Assembly: GCF_949628215.1 (NCBI RefSeq)
Contig: NW_027441196.1
Location: 124,001 to 188,000, forward strand
Origin: Phalacrocorax aristotelis
Taxonomy: Eukaryota > Chordata > Aves > Suliformes > Phalacrocoracidae
Direction: 5' to 3'
Length of the DNA: 64,000 nt
Numbering within the stretch: position 1 is the stretch's first letter; each line of letters starts with the position of its first letter. Below, piece by piece: positions 1 through 11,739 of this stretch. A program made the position numbers and the translations under genes. The notes beneath the pieces were generated by a model. That model ran no database searches. It was not told the origin of the DNA and saw nothing but the letters and a program-made list of their open reading frames with translations.

Positions 1-3000
1 GCTTCCCATCTCTGACTGCCCTCACATTGCAGAAGTTTCTCCCTATATTGAGCCTGAGCCTCTCGTGTTTCAGCTCGTTGCCTCCTGTGCTCCTGCCTTG
101 CACCACAGAGTCTTCTTGGAAGCCTCACCACAGGCAATGCAAGTCTAGTACATCCTCCCCGCAAAGCCCTCTATTCTCCAGGATGAACAAGCCCAGCTCC
201 TTCGGCCTCTCCTAAGGGGACAAGTGCTCCAGCCTTGACCACCTCTGTGGCCCTCCAATGAACTTTTGTGTCCCTCCAGCTTGCCGATGTCTCTCTGGCA
301 CGGTTTGGAAACAATCCCTGGTCAAGTATTTTGGTTGTGGTGTAGCAAGCACTGAGCAGAGGGAGATGATCACTTCCCCTGGCTGTGCTAGTGCTCAGAC
401 AGCCCAGGGTGCTGTTGGCCATCTTTGCTGATGGCTCATCTTTTGCCTAATGTAACCCAAAGCCCTGCAGAGCCTTTCCTGCAGAGCTACTACCTGCCTA
501 GGCTGTCCATCTCCTATGACACTTCAGAGCCTATATCCACTTCAGGAGAAAAATTTTGGTTGAATCTTTACAGGATATCATGAGATTCCAGTTGTCCCAT
601 CCCTCCAGAATGTCTACGGCCTTTGGATGGCAGCCTGCCCTCCAGCCCAGCCCTGCTCTCCTCAATGTGAGACCTTCAAGAAATGTTATGACAAAGGACT
701 CTCTTGTATCCTCCAGGTCATTAAAAAGGTGTTAAACAGGGCAGGTTGCAAGATAGACTCCTCCAGGGCCCTACTAGCGAGATGGCTCTGGGCAGAGAAC
801 CACACAGCTCCCACACTCTTCCAAGCCCAACTATCCTGCTGGTTTTTCACTCAACTACTCATCCAGCCAAGCTGCCCACACTATCCCAGCTTGGACACAA
901 GAAGTTTGTGGAGGGATGATGCTGAAAGTCTTGATGACTTCCAGGTAAAGACCATCACTGCCCTCCCCTGTCCAGCAATCCTGTCCTTCCATTATCAAAA
1001 GCAAAGAGGATGGAGAGAGACAAACTACCCTGAGTAAACCCAGTCACCTTCTCTTTCAGGCACCCAGCAATGGCCACACAGTGTCTTTGTTTTCCCTTTA
1101 ACTGTTCCTGAAGTAGAAAACACTCCTTATGGTGCCCTTGAGCTGCCTTTCAAGTTCAGAGTGAGTTTGGATCTGGACCCTTGCTGAGATTGGAGGATGC
1201 TGTCCTTGAAAATGAGCTATGCTGAGCTCTGCAACCATGTCACAGCTGTGTCTGCTCAGTAACGGCTCCAGCTCCTCCGCCTGTGCCCCTGGCTGAGGGC
1301 ACTGCTGCACATCTGGGCTGAAGCAACACAGCTGTGCAACCAGGCCAGATCCAACTTGCCGTAAGGAAACCTGGTACCAGGTGTCCAAGACCGAGTGTGT
1401 GCAAAGGCGTTGCTTCAGAGCAGAGACATGGCATGGACACAAGGGAGCTGCATGTCCTTCTAGCCCCAGGCCTAACGACCCAGGAGGAACTGCCTAAATT
1501 CACTCAGTGGAACACATCCTGCCATTCTAGAGAAATTAGATCCTTCCCTGTCACCTTCCTGCTGTCCTGTCTAATGATGGGAAAACAAAAGTGATTCTCT
1601 GGCCAAATAGCTTTCTAATAGGAGTAATGACTCTGCTGGAAAGCAGCCCCTCCCCCCAGCTGAGGGAGGGAACGTGAGGGATTCCTGCAGCCTGTTTCAC
1701 AGCAGGTTCCCCTGGAGCCCCAGGGACACCTGGAGGGAGCCCCGAGGGGCAGAGAAAGGGCTGCCTTGGGCTGGGCCTCTGCTGCCGAGCTGGGCTGGGC
1801 TCCTGCCATGGAGGGAGCTGCTGGCAATGAGGCAGCGCTGCCGAGAGACAGCTCTGCCCAGGAGCAGCTCCTCTGCCAAGCGCAGCAGGGCTGAGGGCAC
1901 TGCCTGCAGGCACCGAGGGCAGAGGAGCCGGGCAGGGAGAGGGGAAAGGCAGCCTGGCGTGGGAGGATGCTGGGAGCTGACTGGGGGAGAAACCTTCCCC
2001 ACCCTCTACGTGGTAAGTGTCTGGGTGCAGGACAAAGCAGCTGGTGTTCCTGGAGGGACATCCAACAGCTGCTCCATCCCACAGCATAGATGATCCTTGA
2101 GGAGGACTCTCACAGTTGCCCTTGCACAGGGGAGGAGGACATGCTGAGGAGCAGCACTTCCCTGCTGCACTGTCAGAAGGACAGGGCACGGCGGCTGCCT
2201 TCACCCGGGGATGGCTGCAGGGCTTTGCAGGCGTGTGTGCATCCAGGGGTGCATAAGGCTGTCCTTGCGAGCAGGGTCCCTGTGCACCAGGGGTCTGTGT
2301 GCTGGGGCAGGGACTCTGCCGCCTGCCAGGCTCAGCACTCAGCCTGCCCCGGGAGCTCCCACAGTGCTGTGGGGATGAGCTGTGGGTGGAAGGAGTGACC
2401 CTGGCAGGGCAGGGTCCTTCTGCTGTCAGAGGGTGCAGCGATGGGTCAGGGCTGCTCAGAGTTCTCCATCACCCTGAGGACATTTGCAGAGGGTCATTTT
2501 AAAGATGGATGTCAAGGTAGGGGATTACCTGAAAGGATGTGAAAGACATCTGTGCTTTGAGTTTTCGCTGCTTGGTTGTCTGGGTGGGCAGTGGGATATG
2601 GGAATGTGTTTCTGTGCTCTGGGGTAGGCACCGAGGCCCCAGCTCTCGTTAGGACTCGTCTGAGCTGCTCCTTAGCCCCTGCCCGCACAGAGCTGTCCCT
2701 GGGCAGTGCCCTGCTGCCAGGAGGTGTGTGCAGGGCAGAGCTGAGCACACAGCGTGTGTGGGATGGGCTCTGTGAGCAGGGAGAGGGAGGAGACGTGGGG
2801 ACCGAGAAAGAGGTCTTGGCCAAGAATTTCTCCAGGCAGCAGAGGCATGGTCAGGGAGGAAGAGAGAACTGCTCCCAGCAAAGCCGTGGGAGGAGGGACT
2901 CCGGTGTCTCCCTGCCATCCCCTGCAGTGCAGGTGCTTTCCCTGGAGCAACCCCCTGGTCTCCCCACTCCCACGCAGAGCCTCTGCCCTTAATATCCTGG

Positions 3001-3840
3001 GGACATGGCCAGGAGCTGCCCTTGCAGCAGCCTGACCACCAGAGAGCAGAAAACCTGCAGTGTCTGACAGGGTCTCCCTCTCCTGCCTCCCTCGGCAGGG
3101 TGCTTTGGCATGTTCTCCTCTTCTCCCGCCCACCCTGATCTTACTGTTACACTCTGTGGTGTTGGGGGTGAGGAGTCGAATGCAGCTCAGACCCCAGTGC
3201 TGCGTGTACTGTCATGCACGTATGTCCATGGGGTGAAATCATCCAAGTCTGAGCCTGTTCCCCTCTGGGGCTCTGGGTACTGCAGTGTGTGAGGCTGGCA
3301 ATGATCTCGGCCTCTCTTCAGGGCGTAACAAATGTAGGCGATGGGAGTGTTTCCTTGGGAGGTGCTGCTGGGCCGCAGGCTGTCCTCCAGTAGGGCAAAG
3401 CTCTCCCAGGGCATCTCTGGGTTACGCAGGAGCCCCATGGGGAAGATGCCTCGCGGCTATGGCCGTGGAAATGCTGCTGTGTGGCTGTAAGTGGGCAGCT
3501 GTAATGAGCCCTCTGTGTCCCTGTCTGGGAGGGCAGAGCTGAGATCCTCCTCAGGTACGATGTGGTCTGGAGGGGTTTGGAGATCTGCACTCAGAAACTG
3601 GATTCCTCTGCTCCCATCAGCATCCTGTTTCTTCTGCGAGGAACTGCCGAGGGCAATGGTCCTCCAGGTTAAACAGCTGCCGGCAGAGAGCAGCTGAGAT
3701 CAGGGCTGATGGACAGACTGACTGGCTCCTGCAGAGCCCACAGCAGAGCCTGCTGCTCCCTGGGGCACCCTCCCTCCACCACCACCATCCAGAGCTCACC
3801 CAAGATCTTCCCGATAAGTGAAAGGCACTTTGGGGTTTTT
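1..3840. other. Intergenic, no gene recognised
   Basis: Moderately GC-rich unique-looking sequence upstream of the olfactory receptor. Open frames here are short, overlap on both strands and resemble nothing I know. No repeat family, RNA gene or splice-bounded exon could be supported. Confidence 0.5.
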
Positions 3841-3864
3841 TTTAGAAATTGAATAGTTGCCCTA

Positions 3865-3894
3865 ACTTCTCACATTCTTTACCTCCCTGTTCAG
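3865..3894 (+). other. 3' splice site just upstream of the OR start codon
   Basis: A pyrimidine-rich run ends in TTCAG, 23 bases before the ATG at 3918. Vertebrate olfactory receptor genes typically have 5'UTR introns ending just upstream of a single coding exon. This places the in-frame ATG at 3849 inside an intron and favours the start at 3918. Confidence 0.55.
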
Positions 3895-3917
3895 TGCTCC
3901 ACACCCAGAGGCAGCAG

Positions 3918-4886
3918 ATGTCCAACGGCAGCTCCATCACTGAATTCCTCCTCCTGGCATTCACAGACACGCGGGAGCTGCAGCTCCTGCACTTCTGGCT
4001 CTTCCTAGGCATCTACCTGGCTGCCCTCCTGGGCAACGGACTCATCATCACCGCCATCGCCTGCGACCACCGCCTCCACACCCCCATGTACTTCTTCCTC
4101 CTCAACCTCTCACTTATTGACCTTGGCTCCATCTCCACCACTCTCCCCAAATCCATGGCCAATTCCCTCTGGGACACCAGAGACATCTCCTACGCAGGAT
4201 GTGCTGCACAAGCCTTTCTGTTTGTCCTTTTAATATCAGCAGAGTTTTTTCTCCTCACGGTCATGGCCTACGACCGCTACGTGGCCATCTGCAAACCCCT
4301 GCACTACGGGCCCCTGCTGGGCAGCAGAGCTTGTGCCCACATGGCAGCAGCTGCCTGGGCTGGTGGGCTTCTCCATGCTCTGCTGCACACGGCCAGTACA
4401 TTTTCACTCCCCCTCTGCCATGGCAATGCCCTGGAGCAGTTCTTCTGTGAAATTCCCCAATTCCTCAAGCTCTCCTGCTCAGACACCTACCTCAGGGAAG
4501 TTGGGCTTCTTGTGGTTACTGTCTGTGTAGCACTCAGCTGTTTTGTCTTCATTTCTTTCTCCTACGTGCAGATCTTCAGGGCTGTGCTGAGGCTCCCCTC
4601 CAATCAGGGACGGCACAAAGCCTTTTCCACGTGCCTCCCTCACCTGGCCGTGGTCTCCCTGTTTGTCAGCACTGTCATGGTTGCATGTCTGGAACCCCTC
4701 TCCATCTCCTCCCCATCCCCAGATGTTGTGGTGGCATTTCTGTACTCGGTGGTGCCTCCAGCAGTGAACCCCCTCATCTACAGCCTGAGGAACCAGGAGA
4801 TCAAGGTTACAATGTGGAAACTGATGAATGGATGTTTTTTTCCAGGAACAATAAACTACCTGTTTTCCTCTGCACAGCATTCATAA
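3918..4886 (+). CDS. Olfactory receptor, OR14-like (avian gamma-c type), intact
   Basis: A complete 322-residue class A GPCR in one coding exon, the usual length for an olfactory receptor, predicted to act as an odorant receptor in the olfactory neuron membrane. Hallmarks in order: an N-terminal glycosylation site (NGS at residues 3-5), the TM1 motif LLGNGL, LHTPMYFFL in the first intracellular loop and TM2, MAYDRYVAICKPLHY at the end of TM3, FFCEIPQFLKLSC in extracellular loop 2, KAFSTCLPHL at the start of TM6, and PPAVNPLIYSLRN in TM7. The frame can be extended upstream to an ATG at 3849, but that stretch has no receptor character and contains a likely 3' splice site, so I start at MSNGSSITEF. 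The overall style is that of the bird-expanded OR14 group; the subfamily call is from recognition, not alignment. No disabling change is seen. Confidence 0.93.
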   Translation: MSNGSSITEFLLLAFTDTRELQLLHFWLFLGIYLAALLGNGLIITAIACDHRLHTPMYFFLLNLSLIDLGSISTTLPKSMANSLWDTRDISYAGCAAQAFLFVLLISAEFFLLTVMAYDRYVAICKPLHYGPLLGSRACAHMAAAAWAGGLLHALLHTASTFSLPLCHGNALEQFFCEIPQFLKLSCSDTYLREVGLLVVTVCVALSCFVFISFSYVQIFRAVLRLPSNQGRHKAFSTCLPHLAVVSLFVSTVMVACLEPLSISSPSPDVVVAFLYSVVPPAVNPLIYSLRNQEIKVTMWKLMNGCFFPGTINYLFSSAQHS

Positions 4887-6466
4887 TGTAGCTCATTACA
4901 GTCTTAGCCTGCCTTCTATGGGTTTTGGTGGTGTTGGGGGTTTCTTTGTATTTCGTGTGGTAATGATGTGCATAACCTAATTTCATTATTCATCCCTCTT
5001 CCAATTCACTGTCTACCTATTGAGTTTGACCCAGAGACTGTGTAAATGAGGAATCATGCTCTGTCTGTATTTATACAAAGCAAAGGACCCTGCAGGAATT
5101 GCTTGTCCGAGACCCTTCCTCTGAGACCTCTGTGAAGCTGCAGGGCCCCTGCCTGTGGGCAGAGGTAGGGGGAAGAATAGTCCCGGAACAGCAGCACTGC
5201 CAGAGACCAGCAGTGTTTGCTCTTTTCAGAGCTGCTCTCTTCCCACCTCCTCACTCCACTTCAGAGCCGCTGTGTTGGTGTAAGGCGTGAGTGCTCTTGG
5301 AGCTTGGTCCCACTCCTGCTGTGTTTTAGTCCTGTGACTGCAGGAAGGGACAGGCAAGGAGCCCTTCTCCGATAGAGCTGACCTCCATGACACCATTTCC
5401 ATCAGGAAAGGGCATCTCCTGAGTGCAGTGTCTGAAGGCTTATGTCTTCTGCCAAAGTTGCTCTCAAGAACATGATAAAGGAATAGACTCTAAAGAGGCT
5501 TGTAGTTTTGCTCACTGACTTCATGGGCTCAGTGAGACGAGATCATGGTCCCAGTATGGCCTTCAAGGGACTGAGGGCTGCTTCAGGTGCTGCTTGTTGG
5601 TGGCCAGCACCCATGCAGGTGGTGAATGGTCTCTCATTGACCCTCCTGGGGCTCTGGAGCATGTGGCAGGGCCGATGGCAGGTGAATGTTTTTCTGTAGG
5701 GACTTGGGAGGTGCCAGGAGAGCAGAGGGGATGTGCAGGGAGGGACAGCGTGTGCCAGGGAGTTGGCAGTGAATGGACCCCACCGAGCAGCAGCCTGTCC
5801 AGCACAGTGTTGCCCAGAGGTGATACCCTAAATGTGGGTGTGAAGTGGCAAACAAGAGCTCAGCAAGCCCAGGGGACACAGCAGGGGCAGGGAAAGGCGT
5901 CTGGTGAATGACTTGTCTTACCCTCAGTGAACTTGCCCAGGCTGGACGCAGCGCAGCACCCAAACCCATCTCACAGCACTGGAATAAGGCGGGTACCTCT
6001 GAGCACCCTCCATGGCTACAGAAGGGCTTGTGTAGGAGGTGGTCAGCGGCAGTGACCAGCACCAGCTGGCTCTGCCTCCCAGCCTGACCAGCACAGTCCA
6101 AGGGAGTCACGCCGTGGTCCTGGGCACCACAGCCCACTTTCTCTGCAGCGCAGCACCGCCAGCTCGGGGGCTGTGGGGAGCATGGGGGCAGGGTGCAGGA
6201 ATGGGCGGCCTGGCCAGCACAGGTGTGCTTAGCTGGGGAAAGGCATCCTGTGGGGAGATGGGATGTGCTGGGAGAGGAGCAGGGCACCGTGTGTGTGCCC
6301 GTGAGGCACGGACAGAGACATCCTTTGGTGCAGGTGCCCGGTTGGGGCAGCAGGAGCTGCCTGAGGAGCCCCTGGGCCAATTCTCTCCTGTCGTGCTGGG
6401 GAGCAAGTTTGGCACGAGGGGCTGCAGAGTGCCTGGGCTGGGCAATCTGCTCAGTGTGTCGGCTGG
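4887..6466. other. Intergenic, no gene recognised
   Basis: OR 3' flank and unique-looking sequence. Frames are open on both strands in the GC-richer part (5.6-6.4 kb) but none has recognisable domains or splice-consistent ends. Confidence 0.45.
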
Positions 6467-6690
6467 ATGAAGATTTTTAGCCCTGATTTATGGGACCAAT
6501 TCTTCTGTGGTTTGGCCCCAAAGCTGGAACTCTCCTGCAGTGAAACCATGACACTCATGCTCTCTGGTTTCATAACCTGTTTTTTAGATCCAATCTCCCC
6601 ATTCCTTTTCATGCTGACATCAATTTTGTGCACAAGAGCTGCCACCGTGGGGCATCTACAGCCTGTGGAGCAGAAAGGATGGGGGCAGGG
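6467..6690 (+). pseudogene. Olfactory receptor relic (extracellular loop 2 to TM5 fragment)
   Basis: The plus-strand frame from 6467 reads DQFFCGLAPKLELSCSET followed by a hydrophobic stretch ending FLFMLTSI. This matches the conserved olfactory receptor pattern in extracellular loop 2 (FFC..xP.L.LSCS-D/E-T) and the following TM5. No TM1-TM3 motifs precede it, and no KAFSTC or NPxIY motif follows in frame. It therefore looks like a truncated, decayed receptor of a different subfamily from the intact gene 1.6 kb away. The match rests on one conserved block only. Confidence 0.5.
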
Positions 6691-7019
6691 CAGCACTGAG
6701 GAAAACACTCAGGAAAGCCATGAGCTGCACAAATAGCCCACTGGAGTCGGGGGGCTGTCGGGAGAAATCACTTGTGGTTCTCTTCGGAACTTGCCCTGAG
6801 GACCCAGACAGGGATGTGCTGTGTTCTGGGCACTCACCTGGCAATGTGGGCTTTTGGTGTCAGGGATATTGAGAAGGTTGGCCAGGTTCATTGTGAGACC
6901 TCTCCCAAACACCTTGGAAAGGCCAGAGACAACAGATGTTCATGGGGACTTTGAAAAGGCAGACATTAAAACAGTCTTCAAAAAGAGCAGGAATGAGGAT
7001 TGGGAGATTTAGGGAGTGG

Positions 7020-7078
7020 TTGGCCACAATGGTGTTCAGGGCTCGCTTCCAACCCCAGTGATCCTATGACTCAATGAC
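7020..7078 (+). repeat. CR1 LINE 3' tail relic
   Basis: CTTCCAACCCCAGTGATCC followed by TATGACTCAATGAC is a degraded form of the CR1 3' terminus (CCTTCCAACC... ATTCTATGA repeats). Only the last 50-60 bases are recognisable. Confidence 0.55.
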
Positions 7079-10000
7079 TGTCTTGTCGTTGGAGAACTCT
7101 GAAGACAGAAAAGGCAAAGGAAGAAGAAAGATTAGAGAGCAGAAGTAGAGATATAAAATGCAGCAGCATAAATACAGCAGTTCTTCTGAGGGACATTTTT
7201 CCACTCATGGTGTTCATGGCCAACAGGGCCACAAGGAGGAGATGGTTGGGTACAGTGTCGTGTGGTCAGTTGTGTCTCAGGAACACCCCATCCAGTAGGA
7301 ATCCAATGGCTGTGAAGGTTAAGAGCAGGACCGTGGCTGGGAAAGGGACTGTGAGGTCACTTTGTGAAAGAGCTGGTGGGTCAGCGCTTGACCCACGGCT
7401 GGGGTATGTGCTTGTAAGCTGATACCTGCCAACATCTCCGAGAGGCTGGCAGAAGGCACCTGGCTGGCACAGTGACTGTGAGATCCCCTCTGCCGAAGGA
7501 GCCAGGCTCACTGCACGAAGGGGGCTTCTGTTCTGGGTGTCGTGTCTCTGCTGCCCGGGGGCCTGATGGGGCAGCAGCAGGCACGCAGCTTGGCCGTGTC
7601 TATGCGAGAAGCTGAAGGGCTGCAGCCTTGGGGGATGACGGTGAGGTTACTTCTGGTGCTCAGGGGAAAGGCCATGGGAAGGCTGACGCGCTGGGACGCC
7701 TGCTTGAAGGGTGGTTTCCCAGTGGTGGAGCTTTCCTTGGAGGGAGGGAAGAGCAGGAGAGAGCAGCACTGCCACACAGGGCAGCCTGGGAGGTGGAGAG
7801 TGGCCATGAGGAGGAAGAAATGTCCCTCAAAGGGTCATGCTGTCGTGCATGAAGTCCTCCCAAAGGAGGATGACATCAGTCCGTCTCTTTGTGTTTCATA
7901 AAACAGAGCGTGAGGATGGACAGACGTCAGTGACTGCATGGCAATGGCAAGTGAGAGCAAGGTGGGGAAGCGAGGGGGGTGTCTGCAGTGTGCAGGGAAG
8001 AAGCAGCTGTGGGACAGCATAGGACAAGCTCTGGGAGAGAAGGCAAAGAGCGCTGGCAAGGCTGGAAGTGGCCAGGAGAACCCAAGGCTTTGTCCCCATG
8101 GCTCTGGCAATCGCCTCTGCCAGCAAAGCCTATGAGGAGACACATTGTCCTCAGGCACTGGGGCCTCCTCGCCTCCTTGCACACCCCAGTGAGGCTGGGC
8201 ACTGCCATACCCTTGTCCTTCACTCAGCATCACACACCCCACAGCCCCCTGCCCCAGGAAGGGCCCTGAGCGCTGTGTGAGGGACAGGATCTGCCTTCCC
8301 CGGGGCTGGGGCTCAGAGCTTGGCCTTTCTGCTTCATGAGGCAAAGCCAGGCTTTTCCCAGCATCTGAGCTGCCGGCACATTACCTTGGCCTCCCTGGAG
8401 TCACGGCTTCCAGTTATCTGCCCTAACGAGTCCCTGGGGAGCCTGTCTCAGAAATGGCCCTCCTCAGTGGGACTCGGTCCTACTTCAAGATTTTTCTTGA
8501 AAAACTTCTTCAAGTTTTGTGCCATCTCCTCTGAGTACCTGAGGTTCAAGGACCCAGCACCATGGGTCTCATTAAAAGAAAGCAAGCCCTAATGAGCTAT
8601 GCCTCTCCCAGTAATTTTCTTGTACTCTTGTACAGTGAATTAGAGACGTTTCCCGGTGGACTTACGGAGAAAGGTTTCAAAGAGCTTCTAATTAAAAGGG
8701 CTTTTTATTTTAAAGGGTGTAGATTAATATTTTTCAATTTAGAGAAAAGCTGATGGCCGCATTCTCCAGTAGATGTTGATCCAGGGTCTCTCCTAAGGAG
8801 ACCTGGACTGGTCAGGGAAGATGTCCCTTCAGGTCTGACACAGTAAGGACAACCTCCCACCGCACCTCCCCAGCCCCATCATGTCTCTCATCAGGCACCT
8901 GGGACTTGTGTTGCTTTTCCTTCCTTCAGCCTTCTCCTCTGCACTCTGCAGCTGGGTGTTGCAGCTCCTTTGCACCAGCTCCCACCTGCTTTCCTTTGAG
9001 AACTGGCTGCACACAGGCAAAGGGGGATTTTCTTATTTTTTGAACAAAATCTGACAATGCTCACCATTAAAATAAAAAACAGCCCTCTTATCTTTATGCC
9101 AAGTACAAGCTGCCACCAATAAGGTTCACCTTCCAGAAGGCAAAATCATGCAAGAAATGTGTTAGACAGAAAGGATATGATAAAATAAACACAATGAAAG
9201 AGTTGGCTAAAGCCAGCATGAGATGGAGTATGGAAAGATAGGCAGGCTTTTAACTCCCTGGTGCTCAAAGCAGCAACTGGATTGTTGAGAGGTGCTTCAA
9301 TGACCAAAGAGTGAGGGGAAGGGAAATCCAGAGACCAATTGCAAGTGTTTCTGTGCAGATGGGCTGCTGGAAAGGTGACTTCAGATGTGGTCAATTTAGG
9401 ACAGGTAGGAATGCATGAAAGATGAGGGAGATGAAATGCACAGCCTAATAGAGAGAGCACTGACAGTGCAAGCCTGGAGGAAGGTCAATAGCTCGCCTCT
9501 TGCTATTAATGCACATCCTGAAAACTCCTCATTTTAGAGAAATCAAGGGAAATCGTGTCATTAAAAGTGTTCAACTGTTTCAGCTGAGGAGGTCGTGCTC
9601 ATCCTTTGAAACACGTGTCAGAAATTCTCTGGTTTTCAGGCAGGGCTCCGCTGTCTGACCGTGAGTATCGAGCGCTGCCTCTGGAGGAGCCAGTGTCTCT
9701 GAAGTACAGCCTGGCACTGGCAGCTGTCACAGAGGAGCTGCTGGAGCGAGAGGCCCTCGGAAGCGGCAGCTGGAGCCTGGGCAGAGGGTCCCAGGGCACC
9801 TACACTGGCACCTACACTGGCACCACGTGCCCATGTCCCTCTAACTGCATCCCAGCCCAATCCTAGCATCACTTGCCTTGGCAAACAAAGGCAGTACAGA
9901 AAATATCCCCAGAGATCACTATATTAAAACAAAACAAAGCAAAGCAAAGCAAGAAGGATAACAGCATCAACAATGTTTGAAGCTTCAAGCTGCACGAGGA

Positions 10001-11739
10001 CATTTCCTTCACTCTACATCGTTCATTCTCTGTTGCTTCAGTTTTTTAAATGATCTCAACATTTCTATTATACCCACAGTATTAAGGAAAATAAATTTTT
10101 GTGTCTGGCACAGAGCCCAGGGACCAAAAATCTCCCTGCCCTGGACTGCCCAGGCCACCTCTAACTCTTGGCACAGAGGGAGTCACGCTCGGAGGTGTTG
10201 ACCTCTCTTGCCTGATGGAGGAAAGCAGGGAAAAAGCTTCAGTGAAACACTCCCTTTTTGGATGGCCAAATTTGCACTGTGCTCATCCAATCTGTGTTCT
10301 CTGTCTATGTCAGTACATGCAAAGATCTATATTTGTGCATAGGTAAATGTAGCGAAAAATGTCGAGGCCTATCCAGTTCCTCAGCGAAATGCATTTCCTA
10401 CCAGCGCTCTGAAGGGGGAATGTTTGTTCTGAGGAACTGCTGAATTTAGCCTGTCTCTGTCACTCCGTCCCCTGCCCCTCTGGGCGCTGGGACCGGGGTT
10501 CCCTCAGCTGCCTTCCCTGTGCTCACAGCGTATTTAGGGAAGCCCTTCTGGGTGCCCTCCCCATGCAGGGCCATTTCCAGGCACCGCTGAGCTTTGCTTT
10601 TGCTGGCTCCATCCCTGCACCCACAGGCCAGGTCTCTAGCTGCCTCCTGGGCAGCCCCTTCCCCCGCCAGCCTCCCTGCACTGCTTCCTGCAGTCTGACC
10701 TCCTGAGTCAGGGGGTCCCTCTTCATCCACGCTGGCCTCTTGCCAGGCCCTGCTCGGCTCCCTGCGCATCGGGCTGGCTTCTTCCTGGGCTTTGAGGACA
10801 TTGTCCCTGGAGATGCAGGAGAGACTCACAGGGTCTTTCCCTCCAGGACAGTCCAAGGAGATCCTCAGCTAACTGAAACGACCTCTCCTGCAGTCCTGCA
10901 CCCTCATTCTGCTAGTTGTCCTACTTCTCCACCACCTCAGGGATTGTGGAGGGATGGACCTTGCCAGGTAATCGAGGGCCTGTGACCATGACACTTCCTC
11001 CAATGCAAGGCTCTGTGCACGCCAGCCTCCCTCCCCTTTGCACGGAGCTCGCCTCCACCTCCTCCCCTGCCCGCCTGCCTTCCAGCAGCTTCTCTCTCCG
11101 TGTGAGAAGGGACCAGCGGTGAGGGCAGCACCGTGGGTCCCAGCTGGGTCTCGCAGGTGGCTGCGGATGTGTGCAGTGGCCACAGTGGTGCCAGAGGGGA
11201 GCCCTGGTGACCTTCTGGGCACTCAAGCCTTGCGAGGCCATCGGTGCCTGGGGAAGCCACCAGTGATGCCACTGAAGTCCCAGAGGCCCTGGGCAGAGGT
11301 CTCCAAACTATCAAAGTTGGGTACAAACGGAGAAAACCTGAGACCGTTGGGTAAAATGTACTTGCTGAGGGTTATTAATTGGTGGGGAGGCTTGGGCAGG
11401 GAAAGGGAGGGATCCAGGTGGATTGTGGAAAAAGAAGCCCGTGGAAGTGCGGGCAGGCGGGGGATTCAATGGGCCAGCTGCCCGTGGGGATGTGGCTGGT
11501 CAGTGCTGGCCTGGCCTTTGCCGTGGAGGTGCGTTGCTGGCTCGTACTCAGGTTGGTGACCCCCGGGACCCCAAGGCCCTGCTCTGCAGCGCTGCTAGCT
11601 GGCTGGTCAGCCCTCAGCATTATGATGGTCACTGTGTGGTTGGATCACAGGCTTTCCTCCCCCAGGGACTTTCTCAGCAGCAGCTTGTCCTTCTTGGAGC
11701 TCAGCTCCACCTCTCTCAGAGGCCCCGTGGTGCTGCAGA
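7079..11739. other. Intergenic, no gene recognised
   Basis: Unique-looking sequence with short overlapping frames. A small AAAAC/AAAGC low-complexity run lies at 9926-9953, and a 12-base direct repeat (ACCTACACTGGC) near 9799-9822. No exon or repeat family could be assigned. Confidence 0.45.

Noticed and set aside
3849-3917. In-frame ATG 23 codons upstream of the OR start
   Set aside because: The extra stretch has no receptor features and contains a pyrimidine tract with CAG acceptor, so it is most likely intronic.
4846-4860. AATAAA inside the OR coding region
   Set aside because: It lies within the last codons of an intact frame, so using it would remove the stop. More likely coincidental.
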